A stretch of 64,000 bases of DNA from Macrocystis pyrifera. Taxonomy: Eukaryota > Sar > Phaeophyceae > Laminariales > Laminariaceae. Both the position numbers and the translations under genes were made by a program. Where the stretch lies: contig JASSKH010000032.1 of assembly GCA_031763025.1 (NCBI GenBank), positions 2,745,001 through 2,809,000 of the forward strand, given 5' to 3'. The notes below the pieces were generated by a model. The model was not told the DNA's origin. It searched no databases and saw only the letters and a list, made by a program, of their open reading frames with translations. Below, in pieces: positions 11,433-23,557 of this stretch. Each line of letters begins with the position of its first letter. Position 1 is the stretch's first letter.

Positions 11433-11816
11433 GTGACCTCCGTGGGTACACCGCGCATCGCCGTCGAAGCGGATTTTGTCGGTTCTCGATCCTTCGTCTG
11501 CGTACGACCGGTCCACAGGGGAGACGGTGTGCTGTCGCAGTGCGTGCGCCCGCCTCAGCGAAGCAGGTGTCGCATCTTTTTGACTTCTTCGTTCATGTTC
11601 GTGTGTATTCATCCGGGGAAGCGTGTACCACAAATTGGACCGTGTACTATTACAGTGCGTACGTCTGTTTCGAGGGAGCAGGTGTTGCCACTCCTAAACG
11701 GCAACACGAATTGTATGTTGTTGCTCGGGGCATCGTTGGACAAAAGGCGTGTGCAGTGTTTTGGCTATTTCACAACAATTGGCAAATCCTGGAAGCCGGA
11801 AAGAAATCCAAAATGA
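11433..11816 (+). CDS. Possible coding relic, second tandem homologous frame, unknown
   Basis: Starts with TSVGTPRIAVEADFVGSR, which aligns with the start of the repeated segment in the previous frame. It continues with CVRPPQRSRCR and a weaker fourth copy (VRTSVSREQVLP). The homologous DNA blocks are about 11087-11390 and 11430-11700. Preservation of frame between copies gives some weight to a coding origin, but there is no known domain and no start-site support. Confidence 0.25.
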   Translation: MTSVGTPRIAVEADFVGSRSFVCVRPVHRGDGVLSQCVRPPQRSRCRIFLTSSFMFVCIHPGKRVPQIGPCTITVRTSVSREQVLPLLNGNTNCMLLLGASLDKRRVQCFGYFTTIGKSWKPERNPK

Positions 11817-11929
11817 ACCCCCGATCTGTTGTAGCTCTATCTGGTGGACAACTCAGTCTACGCTGCCCGAGTTCTACAACAGTATAGTAGCCAATCCCTT
11901 TGGCCTAATACTGTGACTGATCTGTCAAC

Positions 11930-11975
11930 CCAACAAACATCAGAACACCCAGTGTCCGTCCTGATTAATTTATCC
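11930..11975. repeat. Short dispersed motif, copy (ACACCCAGTGTCCGTCCTGATT)
   Basis: One of five related short sequences in the window: about 4871-4914, 11941-11972, 20018-20054, 25330-25365 and 35757-35790. The consensus runs CAGCACAACC(G/C)GTGTCCGTGC, then GATTCTTCAATCC. The 20-kb and 25-kb copies are preceded by GTGTGT(G)TTC and CACATCAAA. Confidence 0.6.
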
Positions 11976-12970
11976 TGTACGAGCTGGTGGTTCCAGCTAG
12001 AGGCTTGACGTTTTGCCCTCGACCCATACAACAACAAATATATAGCTACGCGGTGTTTCTTGATACGAAACATGACCGCTATGATCCCGTGCGTCGAAAA
12101 GACGAACAAATTTGGGGGAAGAGCTTTCACTATCATTCGAAGCTCTGGAGGCGTTTCGCATGCGGGCCAACAAGATGTCAGGAAATTGCATGATTTGAGA
12201 CGAAAATCAGTGTGTTGTTGTTTGCCCTTATGGCGTGGGCATGCGACCACACTTGAAATAAAATATTTTGCTCTTCACACGGGGACACCTCCACCCTGAA
12301 ATATAATGGTTATGCTCGACCGTCGATTCGGCTGTGATAAAAAACGATTCCTGTAAGCTATCCCTTCTGTATTTGTTTTTGTTTTTTCGGTTGTCATTTG
12401 GGGTCAACTTTACCCGAAAATCCGAAAACAGTCTTTGCAACTTGTACCTCATAAAGCAAGACATTACTATTAATATTATATTTTCGTACGGCCATCGTGG
12501 GTAACCCTGCTATTTTTCGTCTTCCAACAGGTATTCCATCATGGGAGGTTTTATTCCACAATGGAAGTCTCCGCTGTCGCCGAATCAAGTCGTGGGTTGG
12601 TACAAATGGTGAGTCACAGACTGCTGTGAACAAATCACATCAAACAAATAAACCGCGAACGAATATATGGTTCAAGCGAGTGAAAGGTTACAACGAACAA
12701 ACAACAACCAAAAGGAAATGACGCATGATGCTACCAATAACGACGCCAAGAAAAACGAAGGCTGCAATAAAAAAAAACTTAAACCAGGCACGTGCTGAAG
12801 ACGAACTAAGCAGATGTCTGCTGCACGGACGAAGCTGAACCAGGAAAAGGCAGCTACCGTGTGGAAACCTTTAACGATGCAGCTAGTCCCACAATGTGTC
12901 CACAACCTCTGTACGACCTGGTTCTATTATCGGTGTGTGTGACTCCTACAATGTTCAGTGTCCCCACAAT
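11976..12970. other. No gene seen
   Basis: AT-rich sequence without a recognisable protein, RNA gene or strong repeat. Short open frames on both strands lack motifs. Confidence 0.4.
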
Positions 12971-12972
12971 GA

Positions 12973-13475
12973 TTATCCTATGCCCAGACTGCGCAGAGGA
13001 TCGTGTGCGGGGAGGGTAATTATTTGTTTCTTGACATTGATTGGCGTTTGACCATCGACCACGCATATACCTTTCGAACGGAGCACCATCCTTACTACTA
13101 ATATCATCGTAGACAGCTCCAGTCCCACGGTTAGTTGGGCGCTATTTACGTCAGTTAGCATGTATTGCATAAAATTTCATGGTAATCCTGGCCCCTTCCT
13201 GTTTTGCAGCCTCTGACCGCAAGGGGGTGAGAGGAAGGTAGTCCAACAATACTAAACAAATAAGGTAGATTAATCCTGGTTCTTCCAGGACCTTCTATCC
13301 AGGGATAGTTTATATCCACCCCCTGGGGGATTGTCACCGAATGCCCGGTTTTAGACTTCAGGCGAATTCTTATGCAGTCGGAAATTAGGATTGAAAAAGC
13401 CGGTTTCCAATCGGTTCTTTTTCCGACTGGATTGTGAATAGCTACCCCTCTTATCGTCCGTCGAATCGAATGCAC
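12973..13475 (-). pseudogene. Possible frame-shifted coding relic, unknown protein
   Basis: Two adjacent minus-strand frames have protein-like composition: 13475-13155 (MHSIRRTIRGVAIHNPVGKR at its start) and 13170-12973 (containing LRSKGICVVDGQTPINVKKQ). The second begins where the first ends, consistent with one frameshift. I cannot name a family. This could be part of a retroelement polyprotein or a host gene remnant. Confidence 0.25.
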
Positions 13476-13499
13476 AGCTTTTGTGTTTTTTTTTTGCGG

Positions 13500-15150
13500 A
13501 GACGTTTGGTATAAAGGAGTGACTTTCTATAGATTGACTATAATACTAATAGCTCAAAGAAAAAAGGGTAGAGCAGGCGGAAGCCGGTTCCAACCAGCTT
13601 CGCCGTAACGCTCGTGGGGTCAGAACAAAGAGGTCTTCATCTTCCAGCAGCTGCGCCCAACCACACATACATACATGCTCATGTCTCGCTTCTTCCGCGT
13701 GTAGCGTGTGAGCTTCACACGCGGGGCGTTCTCCTCCATCTCGTCCTCGAGAACATCAATGCGCTGGATTTCTTCAAGAGTCGCCAAAGCTACACAGCCA
13801 GCGCGCAGCAGCAGGGATCGATGCCGCGCACTGCGGCCATCGGGTGCTGCCACGTGCTGATGTGACGGGGGTAGCTAAGGATAAATCATGAGCGAGCCGA
13901 CTCACGCCGAGCAGCAGCAGAAGGGACAACCGCCAAGCCAGCGTCGCCGATGTTGTGGTGTGGACTCGTGTCGTTTGTCGTGTTGTTGTGTGGGTGTGTG
14001 ATACTCGCCGTACGAGCATGCGGCCGGACGTTCTAAAATTTATATTTTATTTATTTCTGATGCATGAATCCGACTGGCGTGGTGGATCGAAAATCTCAGT
14101 TTTTTGGACTGTCTGGTCCAGTTGGACATCATAATCGAAAAATCTTGGATTGAACAGGCGCTTTCTCAACTGCATTAGAATGCCAACTAACCGATATTTA
14201 AGTCTATGTTTTCCGACTGCAAAAGAACTATGTATGGCGTACCAACAAACTGGCAGGCTTTTCTTTCGTCAAACATTTTCCCCATGTTGCTGGCAGGTAT
14301 CACGGTCACCAGGCAACTGCCATCCCCGCACAAACATCCCCGCACAGGTTTGCAGACAACGTATACGTGCGTAAGATGTCTGTAGTAAAACTAACTAACT
14401 ACGCAACTATTAATATTAATAGTGCTAGATAATATAAATTGACACCCGGCACGAAATTGGAAAGTGGAAGTGTGGTGAGCTCAGGGTTTTATTTTAAAAT
14501 CCGCCGGAGGATAATAATAGTAGTAAAAAGAGTAATTGGTGGCAATGAGGCGCGACCTCGATAATACCTGCAATAGTCATATCTGCGAGGCATAATCCTG
14601 GGCGAATACGGATTGTCCTGTATTGTGCTGAACCAACACGAACGAACATCCACGTACATACGCGTTCGTATGTATCCGTGACGTTTGGGCTCTCAGGGCG
14701 TGTCCCGACGTCCCAACAGAATCGAAAATCGAAATCGAAAAAGGAAATAAATGACAATATTATAAGAATCTTGGAGCTAAATGGTCCCCGGCCCAAACAT
14801 GTTCCCGTAAATTTTTTAGGCTCCGAGAAAATGAACGATTTACAACCGAATGCCAAAATCAATAAGTTGGCGGCTGGAAATAGAATTTCATCATTTTTTA
14901 AGTAAGAAAAGCACATCGATCCCACGAACGGCCAATATGTTGCAGTTGTTCAGCCCGTCCCACTGGTCAGCGCAGAGTCACGTCAAATTATCACAGCAGG
15001 GCCGCCGCACACAGCATCCGACCCACAGCTACCACGGCAACACAGCCGCACAGACCTCCCCCGTAAACAATCTGCAGGCGAAACCACAACACCAGCCCGA
15101 CCAGCTCAGGCCTTTGTTTCCCGGCGTTCGAGGCAAAGCGGATATAGTTT
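13500..15150. other. No gene seen
   Basis: Includes a slightly GC-richer part at 13600-14030 with open frames on both strands, but no identifiable domain. The rest is AT-rich. A minus-strand frame at 14494-14925 is Phe/Leu-rich and shows no motif. Confidence 0.4.
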
Positions 15151-15164
15151 AAGCAAAATTCAGG

Positions 15165-16240
15165 ATGGTGCTCTGCACAACGAGGTCGGAAGTAAAATCT
15201 GCACCTGATAAGTATAGTCCAACAGAGAGAGCTTCTCGTAGCAGTAGGTACCACCACTACTACTGTACTGACGTACCACATCTACAGCGGAGCTTTTCCT
15301 GCAGCAGCAGCAGCAGCAATAGTAGCAATAGGATACACGATGCCAGGGTCAGCGTTGCTGTACGCTCGGCTTGTCGGTGTATAGCCCCTGAACCCTTTGT
15401 ACACGTACGTACTCGATGTTGCCGTGTATTTCCTGGTTCCAAACTCGAACTTGCATAAAATGATTTGAAGACGAAAATCTTCACCTGACATGTTTTGCCC
15501 AACAGAGAGTGCTTCTCGTAGCAGGTGTCATCACTACTACTACTGATGTACGACATCTACAGCAGAGAGACAGCTTCTCCAGCAGCAAAGCAGCAGTAGC
15601 AACAGCGGTAGGACTCAAACGAGGCGAGGGTCATCGTCGCTGTACGCCCGACTTGTGTCGGTTTAACCCTTTATCCAAACGACGACTGGTTCGAGGAGAT
15701 GGCACGCCTTGTCGCCCTATGCTATGGCGGCGAGTCGGTGTCAGTCCCGGGCTGCTTGTGTGGCGGTACAGGCGTCCTTTACTACCTGTGCTCTGTGCCA
15801 TGACCATTATCCGGAGCAGATTCTTTGCTCAGGGTTAAACCCTGTTTTGCAGCCCGTACGTAACCCTGAGCATCTGGAAAAAAAGAATCTTCTCAGGGAA
15901 AAAAATAGCTGTCAACGTCTTTTATGCGGAGAGACTTCGACAAACCCTGAGCAACAATCACCCTGAGCGCTTTAAAAAAAAAAAAAAAAAATCCGAAACT
16001 CTCAATTGTGTGTTTCCCGGTTCCGCACTCGTAATAATCTGAAGACGTAAATCTACAACCTGACATGTGTCCAACGGAACTTCTCGTAGCAGGTGCCACC
16101 ACTACTACTACCACCGTTGTCCAACATCTACAACAGATCTTCTCCTGCTTCTCCGTTCCCCCGTCGGTAGGAGGGTGGGGCTGGCAATGCCACCTGCAGC
16201 ATATAATGTTCTTGAGGACATGTCCCGAACGTTGTTCTGG
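15165..16240. repeat. Triplicated ~300-bp repeat with TAC/CAG microsatellites
   Basis: Three diverged copies begin near 15165, 15435 and 16010. Each carries GTTCC-x-CACTCG or CAAACTCG, then AAATCT(G/T)CACCTGA, CCAACAGAGAG-like, CTTCTCGTAGCAGGT, (ACTACT)n and ACATCTACAGC(A/G)GAG. Copies 1 and 2 continue with CAG-rich tracts and a CGTCGCTGTACGC(C/T)CG block. Between copies 2 and 3 lies an inverted pair TGCTCAGGGTTA / TAACCCTGAGCA (15826-15837 and 15861-15872), and CCCTGAGC recurs at about 15950 and 15961. Confidence 0.8.
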
Positions 16241-19200
16241 ATAGACAGGCACAGTAGTAGTCTGCTTACGAGTAATGGTAGAGTTGAGCTTCGTTGGGTA
16301 GAACTCAATAAGCAAAATTACGCATGATATTTACCGTTTTGGTTCTGTTTTTTTGGAACCATGGCCCAGCCATGTGCCTTCACACGTTGACGCACCTAGC
16401 TCGACCAACTAACTGTGAACGACTTACCACCGCAGCAGCACGAGAAGGTTTTGTTTGTGTGTGCGCTGCACAGAACCCGCCGGGGCTGGAGTTGGCGCCC
16501 TGTGCGTTGAGCGCCGTCGACAAACATGGCCGAAAAAAGTGTTGAATGCTGATGACAAACACCCATACACACAATCCGAAAATTCCAACAAAAAGGCACC
16601 CTACCTTCGTACGCGAGCCGTCATGACGAGTTTTGTTTGTCCTTGGAAACCACGAATAAAAAGGCCGCGTTTCGCGTTCGCGCGCCTCATTATATTGTGC
16701 AGTATACTGTACCTGTGGCAACAAAGATATGATACATTTTATGTTTCTGTTTCGAGGCACAGTTCTGCTTCCGAAATACTCTTCTATCAACTGCTGTGTC
16801 GGCGAGTGAAATACGCAGTACCGAGAACCAGGAGTTCTGTACCAGGTACGTACCAGGTACGTACGAGGTATGAGATGAGCACACCAGGCACCGGTAGAAT
16901 TAGAGATTAGATATGTGATAACATATTAAATATGTATCTTTCATGTTAGCACTTACGAAGGTTAAGAATGAACGAACACGGGGGGATGATCACACGGAAC
17001 ATGCGATGGAACACAGCAAGATTAAATTATGTCAGCATTCGTGTCGGTGAGGGAAGCTAAAGAACTAAGCCCAGCTGAAGCGATGTCGTGCAACTATCAA
17101 TAGTTTAGTACATCGAGACTCTGCCTCGAAAAAAAACACTGCGACCGCTCTGCCTGACTCACCTCGACAACAACGGAGAGATTTACATAAATCTCTCCCC
17201 CTCCCTTCCCCCATCGAGACTGCCAACCACGCGCGGAGTCAAAACAGCATTCTCCGGTATCGTCAGCCCGTCATGGTTCGGCTCTTTTCGGCAGAACAAG
17301 ATCCGCCAGCAGCTGGGCCCATCTTCGTGTGGCATTTGCCCAGAACGCTGAGAGCATTGGCTCTGGTTTTCTGTGTTGTGTCCCTCTCGGGCTGTGAAGC
17401 GGTGAGTTGTGCCCGGTGTCCGTCTGTGTGGATTTGCGCCACATTCAGCTCAGCTGTAGATCGGATCATCTGTGATCAGATGGACAGTGCCAGGCTAACC
17501 AACAGGGTGTCAAGCCTCTTGGTAAATACTTCGTATCTTCAAATAAGTTTCACTCTTTCTGAAGACTAGAGAGGAGACCTCGTGGATTGATGGGTATGTA
17601 GCAGTATAGAGGGAAAGTATGCTACGGCAGGGTACGGAGTGTGTAGATGATTTCGACCACACGGGTACCGAGCACATGTAATTTGGTACAGCACTCTACC
17701 CGGAAATTGTCGCATGTGCCCAAGCACTACACATCAGCATGCTAATATTTGCCAATACACCATCATTGATGTGAGGTCAATAAAAACGCGCATCAGCAAC
17801 TTCAATTCAAATGTACAACAACATATTTGTTGATAGCATAGGCCCACGACCGTACTGCTGTATATTTGATGGATTTTGTTACTATTAATAGTGGTGTACA
17901 ATAATACATTGGTACAATAGAAATACGAGTGTGGATATAAGGTATACTGCTGTGCATGCGCCCTCTTTGTGCAAGGTGAATGACTTCGGATGTGCTTCGC
18001 TCCTTGTTTATTGAGCTACAAGTACTACTGCTGTAGCGTGTGTCTTTTCTTCAAATATAAAGTAAACACCGCCGATATACTCCGTGTTTGGCTCGACATC
18101 AACGCCCCGGATCATCATAAGTATTTGCCTCTCGGCATTAGAGTACTACGCACAACCAGGTGTAGTGCTCGTGGCCTAGTTCTCCATGGAGCAATGGTGA
18201 CCGTGACGCGAGCAGTAAAATATGCGATTTGTGAAACATTTCACGGGTCTGGGTACAGAGCCTTTGCCTACGGCGGCGCATCTGACTATGCCATACGTGC
18301 TACTTGGCGTGTACTCGCGCCCCACCCTCTGTACTCGGTTCGACTGGGTATTGGTGTGCTTTCCTTTGTCTTTTCTTATTCCACGCTCGCATTTTCAACA
18401 AACAAATTTTGTTGGACTTGGTTGCGCAATTTGGCGACACCATAATTTGTTGTTGTTGTTAGCGCTTTCTGGTAATTATGTTCATACAGTAGTTCATCCG
18501 GAGATGGCAGACTTGATTTATCGTGTGTCGCATCTTCTCCGGTGGGCACGACTAAAAGGCGACACGACAACGGTTAACAGTTGCCACCGCTGTCGACTTT
18601 ATGTATGTGCGAAAGTGCGGCAATCCCCTTGCCGTGCATTATTTCGTCTGGGATATTTCTGTCACGACGATTTGTTTCTCGTGTGCAGAATCTTATGCTT
18701 CATGTGTTTTCGTCTCAGATTGTGTTTTAGTGTGATTTCGTGTTTGTGATTTCGTTTCCCTTTTATCGTCGTCCGTTTTTTCGTTTTATTTCTTCTATTG
18801 TCTCTAAGGGTAGGGTCACAAAGATAGCGACGTGAATACCGTTATCACACAAACAAACACAATCAAGAGGTTGCCAGACTACACTGTCTTTCAAAATGTT
18901 GAGTGGCGTTCGGTGCCATGTCGGCTTCTGCATCAAGTCCTTTTGTGTTGTTATACCCTTTCCTGTTTGTTCGCTGTGGTTTTTTCAAGGTTACTTGCAG
19001 CTCATTTTTGTTTTTGTTTCAATTTGTCTTTGCCGATGTTTGGCTTACCCTCTCTTCATTGTTGTCTATTAATCTTCCCACAGGCCTGGGGTAGAACATT
19101 TTGCCTCCCCTCGTTGACTCACATTGTTTGTTTTTTGTACTACTGTCTGGTTCGGGAGCGCTTCGTATTTGCTTCATTGCCTTTGCTTCTACGTAATAGT

Positions 19201-19320
19201 CACGAGTTCTTACCGGCGCACCTAGTACATTTTAATATTTTTGTCTACAGTCCGGTGGTTTCGTTGTTCATTTTTCGCCCGTCTTTTGCTTTTTTTTTCC
19301 GCTCATATATTATATCTGGC
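16241..19320. other. No gene seen; AT-rich, T-skewed toward the right
   Basis: Contains a small GTACGTACCAG tandem at about 16840-16872. It also contains a GC-richer segment at 17250-17570 with open frames on both strands but no motif. A T-rich stretch (18600-19320) gives hydrophobic open frames (for example 18832-19335) that come from base composition. Confidence 0.45.
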
Positions 19321-19333
19321 CTGCCTGAGTGTT

Positions 19334-19426
19334 AACCCTTTTAGTACCGCAGTCCCGTTTTGAGGACAAATCACTTGAAATTAGACTGGTTTGTCTCCAA
19401 ATCGAGACTGCGGTACTGAAGAGGTT
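19334..19426. repeat. 93-nt imperfect hairpin, copy A
   Basis: The left arm AACCCTTTTAGTACCGCAGT(C) and onward pairs with the right arm ending GACTGCGGTACTGAAGAGGTT. About 38 bases per arm match with few mismatches around a ~16-base AT-rich loop (CTTGAAATTAG). A second copy of the same layout and length lies at 35635-35725. It could be a tiny inverted-repeat transposon or a transcribed hairpin; no flanking duplication is obvious. Confidence 0.75.
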
Positions 19427-19429
19427 GAC

Positions 19430-21160
19430 GCCGTGGTTGTTTTATCCAGCACGACGGCATGACATTGCGCTGCCGTATTTTCTTGATATTTTACATCGTA
19501 TTGTAGCATCTCCGTGTCGTGAAGTTCAGACGGCAGAGTTTGTATTGTACCTCTCTAAGATTAAGAAACAGGAAAAAGGACACTGACTGGGACAGGCCGG
19601 TAGAAAAGCGTACACACTATCTCGTCACGTCAACGGTCGACATATTCCTGCTTAGTGGTCCTCTACAGTGGCCGCTCGGTGTTAAGCAACGTCAATTTGG
19701 TGTCCGGGTCGAATGTCTTATTTTTTGCCGACCTTGATCTGCCTCGATTGCATTGAATTTAGACTTCGTCCTACTGTTGACTGCGTTCCTGAACTCTGTT
19801 CTCCTAATGTTTGTGCCGATATGAACATAGTTTTCTTCACATTAAATTTCTCTAGTGCGGGCACCCACAGAAACGCAATACCAGACATTCCGGATAAGTA
19901 TTACCACAAGTACGTACCGCCCGCATATTTATTTCCCCTGAGCAACTAACGTCGCATTTGAAGATATCGCATCTGTGTGTTCTTCACATCAAACCGCGCT
20001 TTTTTCCGTCGACATCCAGCACAACCGGTGTCCTTGACGATTCTTCAATCCTTCAGAGTCTGGGGCGCTTGTGCCCGGGTACAAACTAGTATAAAAGGTA
20101 GTTCCGAACGCGGCGAGTCGGACTGATGATTGCGGTCACCTCTGTTTGCTTGCCACGGTATGTTCCAACATGGAAAAGTTCACAAAAAAAAAGTCAATAG
20201 ATACCGTACCTGGTATATATTCCACTACTACTACTACTACTACTACCTGGTACTACTGCAGTACCGTAAGCGTGTACGATTTGCCCCAACTATTTCGGGT
20301 CAACTGTCAGGCTCAACTGACGCCGTCCTGTATGTTCTTCGTTTCGCAAAAGTTTACACAAACGAACAACATGGCCGCTGCCGAATTCGGTACCCGTTGT
20401 TCGAAGTCAGGCTCTAGGTATTCAATAATTCGGCACACGACCGTTATAAAGGAATGGTGTGTGTGTTCCTCACACAAAACCTTTCGTTTAACCCGTCGAC
20501 AACCCAAGGGGACAACTCGTGCGCCCGAAGGTGCTCCGGTCGACCTTGCCATGAGTCACGCGAGCAGAACTGAATCAAACGTACGGAGTGCATCATTTAA
20601 CATTGTGGATCCAGTGAACCTCTAGAAAAATCAAAAAAATTCCAACTCACCAAACAATTGAAAAACCCACGCAAACAATTATATTGTTGTTGCATACCGT
20701 ATATAGACGCACGCGTGCACTTGGGGGGGGGGGAACACATTCCAGTTGGGATACTACGCAGCAAAACCAAACCAAATTGATGGATGTCGACTTCAAGCAG
20801 GTACGTGTACGTATGTACACCTATATCATCCCCACCCCCCCCCCTGCTACGAGTCTGAGACGGATGCCTTTGCCGCGACCCTCATTCTCCAATTCGATCT
20901 CCGGCCGAGGCTAATGCCCTCTTGTTCGCCTGGCTGGGTGATAGCAATGCCACTCCGGAAGGATTGAATTTGTCGCAAGCGAGTGACAGAACCATAAATA
21001 CGGCAGACGTGAGAGAACCATACACTCGTTTTTGCTGGTCCGGTATACCCATCGCAATGTTTCCGTTGGTTTTCGAGTACATCAGAGTCTGGGAGCATGT
21101 ATGATGTTACTATCCTACGCTGCTGGCCTTCTGCCTTCCTAGAATCAGTGTGCAAGCTCC
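19430..21160. other. No gene seen; contains (TAC)n at 20221-20248
   Basis: A CTA/TAC microsatellite of about eight units lies at 20221-20248. The dispersed CAGCACAACC...CTTCAATCC motif is at 20018-20054 and a G10 run is near 20727. Open frames of 60-160 codons show no domain. Confidence 0.5.
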
Positions 21161-21163
21161 AGT

Positions 21164-21298
21164 TGCAGTTCATACCCACTCCCAAAGCAGATTAGAACAA
21201 ATAATAACATACGTACAATCTGTCCGGTCCAGTTGCAGTTCATACCCACTCCCAAAGCAGTATTAAAAAAAATAATAACATACGTACAATCTGTCCGG
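21164..21298. repeat. 66-bp near-perfect tandem duplication
   Basis: GTTGCAGTTCATACCCACTC, then CCAAAGCAG and AATAATAACATACGTACAAT with CTGTCCGG, occur twice back to back. Differences are only a few bases around the middle A run. Confidence 0.85.
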
Positions 21299-21369
21299 AA
21301 TTCTTACCGGATAAAGCTATACCGCATGTCATCCAGAGATGGCGTGTAGGTATGATATATCAGGTACGT

Positions 21370-21623
21370 TCGATTAGGCCGGGCTGGGCCAAGCGTTTAG
21401 TAAAAGTCATGGCCCGGGTCGGGTCAAGAAGTACAAAAAAAGTTATCGCGGGCCGGGCCGAGACTAATTGAAATGTGATGGACCGGACCGGGCCATGGAA
21501 AGGTAGAAACGTTTTTAGACCGGGCGGGGCCCGTGGATCATGCTCTGAAAGTTTGATTGTCCGCGCCGAGCCGCGGCCAGTGCTCTAAAACGATGATGTA
21601 CCGGCCCGGGTAGGGGTGCACGA
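21370..21623. repeat. GGCCGGGCC-rich minisatellite block 1
   Basis: Repeated GGCCGGGCCG(G/A)G cores are separated by ~45-50 bases that often include CTGAAAGTTTGATTG-like spacers. The same family forms a block at 24676-24985. Confidence 0.7.
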
Positions 21624-22506
21624 GATATACTCGTGGGTGGCCAGGCTGGGCCGTGGTCAAGAGTGATTGTTTTGGCCGGGCCGGGCCGCGCCCCGTGAGA
21701 CCCCGTGAGACGTGGGATCTTCATGGGCCGCGGTGTCCGGCCCATTAAGTGACCCGCGTATTTTCATAGGCTAGCCCGGAAAGCACCCCATGATATCTGA
21801 TGTATCACTACTCTTAATATGACGACGTCCATGTGCCCATAAGAAGACCCACGGGTTTTCGCGGGCTGACCCGGGCGGTGGTCCATGAGATGAGGTGTAC
21901 TGATACTTGCAACTGCTTCTCTGTCGACGTCCGCCCTGTCCATAAGGCGACCCAGGGTCTTTCACGGGCCGAGACACGGGGCGGTACGTGTACAACTCAT
22001 ACCAAAGTGAGCGGTAGAAGAACAGATTACTGTTGTTGCCCCGAGGAACAACACAATAATGCTGGACCTAGATATACTCGTGGGTGGCCAGGGTGGTCCG
22101 TGGTCAAAAGTGTTTTTTTTGGCCGGGCCGGGCCGCGCCCCGTGAGACCCCGTGAGACGTGGGATCTTCATGGACCGCAGCGTCCGGCCCAATAAGTGAC
22201 CCACGTATTTTCATGGGCCAGCCCGGAAAGCACCCCATGATATCTGATGTATCACTCCTACGAATATTGCGACGTCCATCTGCCCATAAGGAGACCCACG
22301 GGTTTTCGCCGACTGACCCGGGCGGTGGTCCATGAGATGAGGTGTACTGATACTTGCAACTGCTTCTCTATCGACGTCCGCCCTGCCCATAAGGCGACCC
22401 AGGGTCTTTCATGGGCCGAGACACGTGTACAACTCATACCAAAGTGAGCGGTATAAGAGCAGATTACTGTTGTTGCCCCGAGGAACAACACAATAATGCT
22501 GGACCT
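21624..22506. repeat. Tandem duplication of a 436-447-bp unit
   Basis: Unit 1 (21624-22070) and unit 2 (22071-22506) both begin GATATACTCGTGGGTGGCCA and end with CAATAATGCTGGACCT. They agree over almost their whole length. Unit 2 lacks a short segment near the GGGCCGAGACACG block. Open frames inside reflect the repeat only. Confidence 0.95.
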
Positions 22507-22980
22507 GTCAGTTCTAGCAACAACGGACCAGGGAAACAAGAGGATTCGAGTGTCGATACCACTGCTGTTGAGACACCAACGAAAGCAAAAACATGGCACT
22601 ATAACAAGCATTATATCATATACTAGGCATGTGTATCGACGAGCATATACCATGCACAACCGCTGCAGTTCCAGACAAAAATGAGATATGCCGCAATTTT
22701 TTAACCATAAGAAACCAACATGCAGCTCTCCCCGTGTCTAAACTAAAATGAGGTAATCGTTCATAGACACCTGTTCTCGTGAGTATGCTTGTGTCCTACT
22801 CCGTACATAAATACACTTGACGACATCACTGCAGCAGTATATCCGCAAATGGGCAATCACATTTTGAGCGTGCGACTCACAACTACGGTAGTAGTACACC
22901 TACAACAAGAGCAGTATATCAACCACATACCCTATAGGCTATATCCACAACACACCCCGTGCCAGCAGCTTGCGCCTTTG
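22507..22980. other. No gene seen
   Basis: AT-rich spacer without a repeat match or recognisable coding sequence. Confidence 0.4.
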
Positions 22981-22981
22981 T

Positions 22982-23215
22982 ATACAAAACGCAAAAAAAA
23001 ATATTTTCACGCACTGGGAGCACTGCACAACAATGGCTACATCGCCGCCGAAGACATATCCTCGTCGCCAAAGATGCTGCCGGAGGAAAAATCGCGTTCT
23101 TCTGATGATGGGTATTAATAGGACGTTCGTGGGCCCACAAGGACTCTTGTACATATAATACAACCACGAAATACGGATCTTGGTCGCTAACCATTTACTC
23201 CAATTCCAAGCCATA
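22982..23215. repeat. Dispersed repeat, copy A (about 230 bp)
   Basis: Matches 43590-43835 in the same orientation. Shared blocks are ACATATCC, CGTCG(C/T)C(A/G)AAGATGCTGC, GATGATGGGTA-like, TACGGATCTTGGT(C/T)GC and CCAATTCCAA. The other copy ends just before the gag start of the gypsy relic, so this may be a decayed terminal repeat or an unrelated dispersed element. Confidence 0.7.
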
Positions 23216-23456
23216 TGCCTATGTTGCCGAAACGCCTACGCGCGAGTACTTCACGCATTCCCGAGAGCGCTAGCGTCCCCTAAAAATGACTCAAAATGGT
23301 TATTAAAGATGGGGGAAATATACAGGAACACGCACCCATATGGGTCATATCCACATCAAACAGGACCATGACGCACATATCTAGAAACATTCACGGGGGC
23401 ACGACACCTCGTCTCGGCGGCATGCATCCACCACCTGCGATCTTAGCGATAACTAC

Positions 23457-23557
23457 TACGAGGGACCATAGTAAAACGGACCTACGGCACACACAAAAAT
23501 CTATATATACCTCATTTTTCTAACAATACTTCGTCGTATTTACTATGGTCCCCGGTA
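23457..23557. mobile_element. Miniature inverted-repeat element with TA ends, copy A (101 bp)
   Basis: Bounded by TA dinucleotides. The terminal inverted repeats are ACGAGGGACCATAGTAAAA(C)G and, on the other strand, ACCGGGGACCATAGTAAATA(C)G. The interior includes CCTACGGCACACACAAAAAT. A relative at 54793-54895 has the same terminal and interior blocks. TA target sites with ~20-bp inverted repeats fit a Tc1/mariner-type non-autonomous element. It encodes no protein. Confidence 0.8.

Noticed and set aside
18832-19335. Hydrophobic 167-codon frame resembling a membrane protein
   Set aside because: The DNA is simply T-rich; the Phe/Leu/Ser content comes from base composition, with no membrane-protein family pattern.
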